Below are positions 7,868 through 10,000 of a DNA stretch of 10,000 nt, in pieces. A program made the position numbers and the translations under genes. The stretch comes from Glandiceps talaboti (Eukaryota; Hemichordata; Enteropneusta; Spengelidae), in NCBI RefSeq assembly GCF_964340395.1, contig NC_135563.1, positions 1,390,001-1,400,000 of the forward strand. The letters run 5' to 3'. Each line of letters begins with the position of its first letter. Within the stretch, counting starts at the first letter, position 1. The notes below the pieces were generated by a model that did no database searches, was not told where the DNA came from, and worked only from the letters and a program-made list of their open reading frames with translations.

Positions 7868-8559
7868 TGGCATCCTGTGTACGGATATCATATATTAGCT
7901 ATGCTAACCGACACACTGTTTGTAAAACAGGAGGGCAATGTGTCAGTCAGAAAGGAGAATGAACGTAAGTAAATCTTCACACCATAGTGTAAGGCTGCAT
8001 CGTAGTCATTTCAACGTAAAGGCAGTATTTACTGCAACTTATATAAGAAGCACTGTTCTGCCACAGTGCAAAGCAAGATACTTCATCACAATTCACATTT
8101 GTATCGGGGAATTTTGACAGCATGGCTAGCTTAGTCTGTATTGTCAATACAACCTACGACGTGTTACAAAACTGTTAAAACAATTTAATTAACCTCATTT
8201 CAATTGATATTACATACATCGTATAGGAGTAAGTTTCATGGTATTTAGCATGTTTTATATAGATATGACGATTGTCATTCATGATAATTATCAATGTAAA
8301 TGTACATGTATTACTTCTTGATGGCGTATAATGGATGTAGTCAGGACAAGCCTTACAGATATATCGAATTATACTTATCCAATGCAGCAGCTACGTATCT
8401 TATAGCTCGCTGTTATGGCTTCTGTTAATCAATCACAAATATCAAAAGAATGCATAGATTCTTGAAGAACAGAACAATTCAAAGGTAGATATCTACATAA
8501 ATGGATTGTGGGAAACCCTAACACCGGCATATTTTGGGGTTTCAAATGGCGGAATTTTT
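7868..8559. other. Unique sequence around a promoter-like cluster
   Basis: No conserved coding sequence was found. The notable content is the TATA/inverted-repeat cluster at 8022-8178, described separately. A good splice-donor-like GTAAGT follows GAAC at about 7963, without a recognisable exon before it. Confidence 0.4.
8022..8069 (+). promoter_or_regulatory. Promoter-like cluster: inverted repeat, TATA box, hairpin
   Basis: Three elements fall within 48 bp. GCAGTA-TT-TACTGC (8022-8035) is a perfect inverted repeat. TATATAAG (8040-8047) is a good TATA box. GCACTGT-tctgcc-ACAGTGC (8050-8069) is a perfect 7-bp stem with a 6-nt loop, sitting where transcription would start. An ATG in strong context (A at -3, G at +4) follows at 8122 and opens only 18 codons (MASLVCIVNTTYDVLQNC, stop 8176-8178). 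It could be a first exon, a short non-coding transcript or coincidence. Confidence 0.25.
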
Positions 8560-8631
8560 TTTTCATTCAGTCAGTAGACTGGCAAAAATCATATATAATG
8601 AGTTCAAAAAAGAGGGGCATGTTATGAACAT

Positions 8632-8645
8632 ATTACCATGGTAAC
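8632..8645. promoter_or_regulatory. X-box-like palindrome 1 (ATTACCATGGTAAC)
   Basis: A perfect 12-bp palindrome, TTACCATGGTAA, with a complete GTAAC half-site on the right and ATTAC on the left. The 14-mer fits the RFX-family X-box pattern RYYNYYWWRRNRAC. RFX factors bind such imperfect or perfect palindromes upstream of ciliary and other metazoan genes. It is the weakest of the three. Confidence 0.45.
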
Positions 8646-8670
8646 GAAAATCACCACAAAAGTGATTTTC
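8646..8670. repeat. Perfect 9-bp inverted repeat beside X-box 1
   Basis: GAAAATCAC (8646-8654) and GTGATTTTC (8662-8670) are perfectly complementary around a 7-nt spacer. The repeat directly abuts the first palindrome, so the two together form a compact double-dyad block. Confidence 0.85.
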
Positions 8671-8777
8671 CAAAGTTTGGCATACAACGAAGAATAAAAT
8701 AAGATTTTGTAAAAAAAATGTCTTTGTATGAGTATGAGTAGGTGCTATCCAATGTAACACAAATTGTTTAAAATAGG

Positions 8778-8795
8778 ATGTTTCCATGGAAACAT
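8778..8795. promoter_or_regulatory. X-box-like palindrome 2, 18 bp perfect (core GTTTCCATGGAAAC)
   Basis: ATGTTTCCATGGAAACAT is a perfect 18-bp palindrome whose central 14 bp match the X-box pattern. The minus-strand ATG of a 74-codon open frame (8787-8563) is simply the centre of this palindrome, which is one reason not to call that frame a gene. Confidence 0.5.
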
Positions 8796-8907
8796 ACAGG
8801 TGGCTTAAAAATGTTGTTTTGGTAAAATTGTCTTTTGCCTAAATCCACCATATGTAAGGTAGCCTATTGTGTTATACTGGATGTAAAAAAAATAGCCATA
8901 AACATCA

Positions 8908-8921
8908 GTTGCCATGGCAAC
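8908..8921. promoter_or_regulatory. X-box palindrome 3 (GTTGCCATGGCAAC), canonical RFX site
   Basis: GTTGCCATGGCAAC is a perfect 14-bp palindrome and the textbook high-affinity RFX binding sequence, conserved from nematodes to mammals. It is the third such site in 290 bp; the dyad centres are 148 and 128 bp apart. No target gene is visible in the window, so the site may serve a gene outside it or belong to a dispersed repeat. Confidence 0.6.
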
Positions 8922-8993
8922 AAAATAACCATAACTTCAAAATTAGACATAAAACATAAAAAGAAAATGAAAGATACAAAAATACCTCCTTGC

Positions 8994-9309
8994 TTTGGAG
9001 TAAATAGAGAAGAACTGAGAAATAACTTTATACTTTGTCAAATTACGTGTACAATTACCATTTAATACAAATGAAAGTCAGCACATGAAAATACAGCCAT
9101 GTTTTGTTCACAAAACGTCCTTACATTGCTGTAATTTACGAATACATATATGATTACAAACTACTCAGGGTACACACGTACCTTCCTAAATTCTACAAAT
9201 TTCAACGTCCTTTCAAATACTACACAGACGCATCTCTTTGACGGTATTTCTCAAATAGTTTGAGACCCATAGTAAACAATATTATTTTACTAATTGTCAT
9301 TGTTGTTTT
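8994..9309. other. AT-rich stretch, nothing recognised
   Basis: No coding region or repeat array was found. The only structure noted is a small inverted repeat, GGTAC-acac-GTACC, at 9169-9182. The plus frame 8835-9065 that runs into this region begins at TTG and is lysine-rich AT-composition noise. Confidence 0.5.
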
Positions 9310-9360
9310 ATGGGTTGGTGTGTGCATGTTTCACTGAGAAAACTATTTCTCACGTTCCTG

Positions 9361-9469
9361 CAAGCTGAGAGTGTGGGGCAGCCAATGTGGGTTCGATTTG
9401 ATCTCACACTCTGTATCAATGTGCGAGTTAACTTTTTCTTTAATAAACCTGTTGATAATTGGTTTATTA
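9361..9469 (+). repeat. Possible tRNA-derived SINE remnant and hairpin
   Basis: GGTTCGATTTG (9390-9400) resembles the RNA polymerase III B box. Upstream, CTGAGAGTGTGGGGCAGCC has the look of a tRNA-like arm segment, though no good A box is present. An 8-bp inverted pair, AGAGTGTG (9368-9375) and CACACTCT (9405-9412), encloses the B box. Downstream, TAATAAACC (9441-9449) and GGTTTATTA (9461-9469) form a perfect 9-bp stem. A 64-codon ATG frame (9310-9504) spans all of this and is not recognised. An unrelated unique sequence is equally possible. Confidence 0.25.
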
Positions 9470-9504
9470 CGTTCCGTACGTTCGGGCAGATGATAACAAA
9501 GTGA

Positions 9505-10000
9505 ACGGGCTAATCATGTTGGCATTTAATATTACGCCGCACCGAAGGTGAAAACAAATTGGCGACACATTTAGGTAGGATTGTCATGTTTTTGATGTGA
9601 TCGGAGAATTTAAACCCCTCGGAACATATCGATTGTTTATCCTTATAGATAACGTTTCAGGTGAAAAATAACTCGCGTTTAAACCAGTTAGCAACAGACT
9701 TCATAATGATCGAGCCACCGGGTACCACTGACTTTTAAGACTCTTGTCAAAGGTGTATGATGTTGACAAATGTGAAAACAATACAAACCACTACAATCAC
9801 ATCAAATTACTGACATAAATGACTCGACGTAGTACATTATAATCGTAGTTAAAAGCATGTCTAAATAAAACTTGGCTTCACAGGTGAAAATTTATAACAG
9901 AGTAAAGTTTATATTTTTAACTTTATAATGTTGTATACCAAACTAATAACAAAGAATTGGTCTTCAATAATTTTGATACTGATAATATATTCTTGTACCA
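9505..10000. other. AT-rich unique sequence to the window end
   Basis: No gene, RNA gene or repeat was identified. Only short inverted repeats typical of AT-rich DNA are present, for example TAAAGTT (9903-9909) and AACTTTA (9919-9925). Confidence 0.5.

Noticed and set aside
8563-8787. 74-codon minus-strand frame starting at ATG
   Set aside because: The ATG is the centre of a perfect palindrome, and the protein has no recognised features.
8835-9065. 76-codon plus frame
   Set aside because: TTG start, AT-driven lysine/isoleucine composition, and it runs through an X-box palindrome.

Overview
The window looks like non-coding or intronic DNA from a metazoan, most likely a marine or other aquatic invertebrate. 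The evidence is an AT-rich background, no recognisable intact gene on either strand, and several unrelated tandem arrays. There are long tetranucleotide microsatellites, a decayed 3' fragment of a Penelope-like retroelement, and metazoan-type RFX X-box palindromes. Nothing looks bacterial: there are no tightly packed ORFs, no credible ribosome-binding sites and no operons. I cannot name the species.

Layout. Positions 1-2262 are a 50-bp minisatellite of 45 full units that runs off the left edge. The first 34 units are one family (A). The last 11 mix A with a 49-bp family (B), and B carries a palindrome. Positions 2612-3256 are a second, unrelated minisatellite with a 42-bp period. Positions 3257-5000 are AT-rich unique sequence holding one open frame interrupted by a stop (4574-5002) that may be a decayed coding fragment. 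Positions 5122-5558 are a third minisatellite: 12 identical 36-bp units.

From 5991 to 6976 microsatellites and a retroelement are interleaved. The order is (TATC)n/(TAAC)n, then (TATG)n, then a 578-bp island, then a (TATG)n-(GT)n-(GCGT)n compound tract. Read on the minus strand, the island encodes the C-terminal GIY-YIG endonuclease region of a Penelope-like element, broken by a frameshift. A hairpin followed by GAAACGTCGG lies downstream of it. The same (TATG)n tract in the same orientation borders both sides, so the element probably sits inside an older microsatellite.

From 6977 to the end there is AT-rich unique sequence with no recognised gene. It contains a G14 run, a TATA-box/inverted-repeat cluster near 8022-8178, three 14-bp X-box-type palindromes within 290 bp (8632-8921), and a possible tRNA-derived SINE remnant near 9360-9470. 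The larger ORFs on the tandem arrays are by-products of repeat periods divisible by three and lack ATG starts, so I do not call them genes. The most useful leads are the retroelement island in the microsatellite, the X-box trio, and the two-family structure of the first array.
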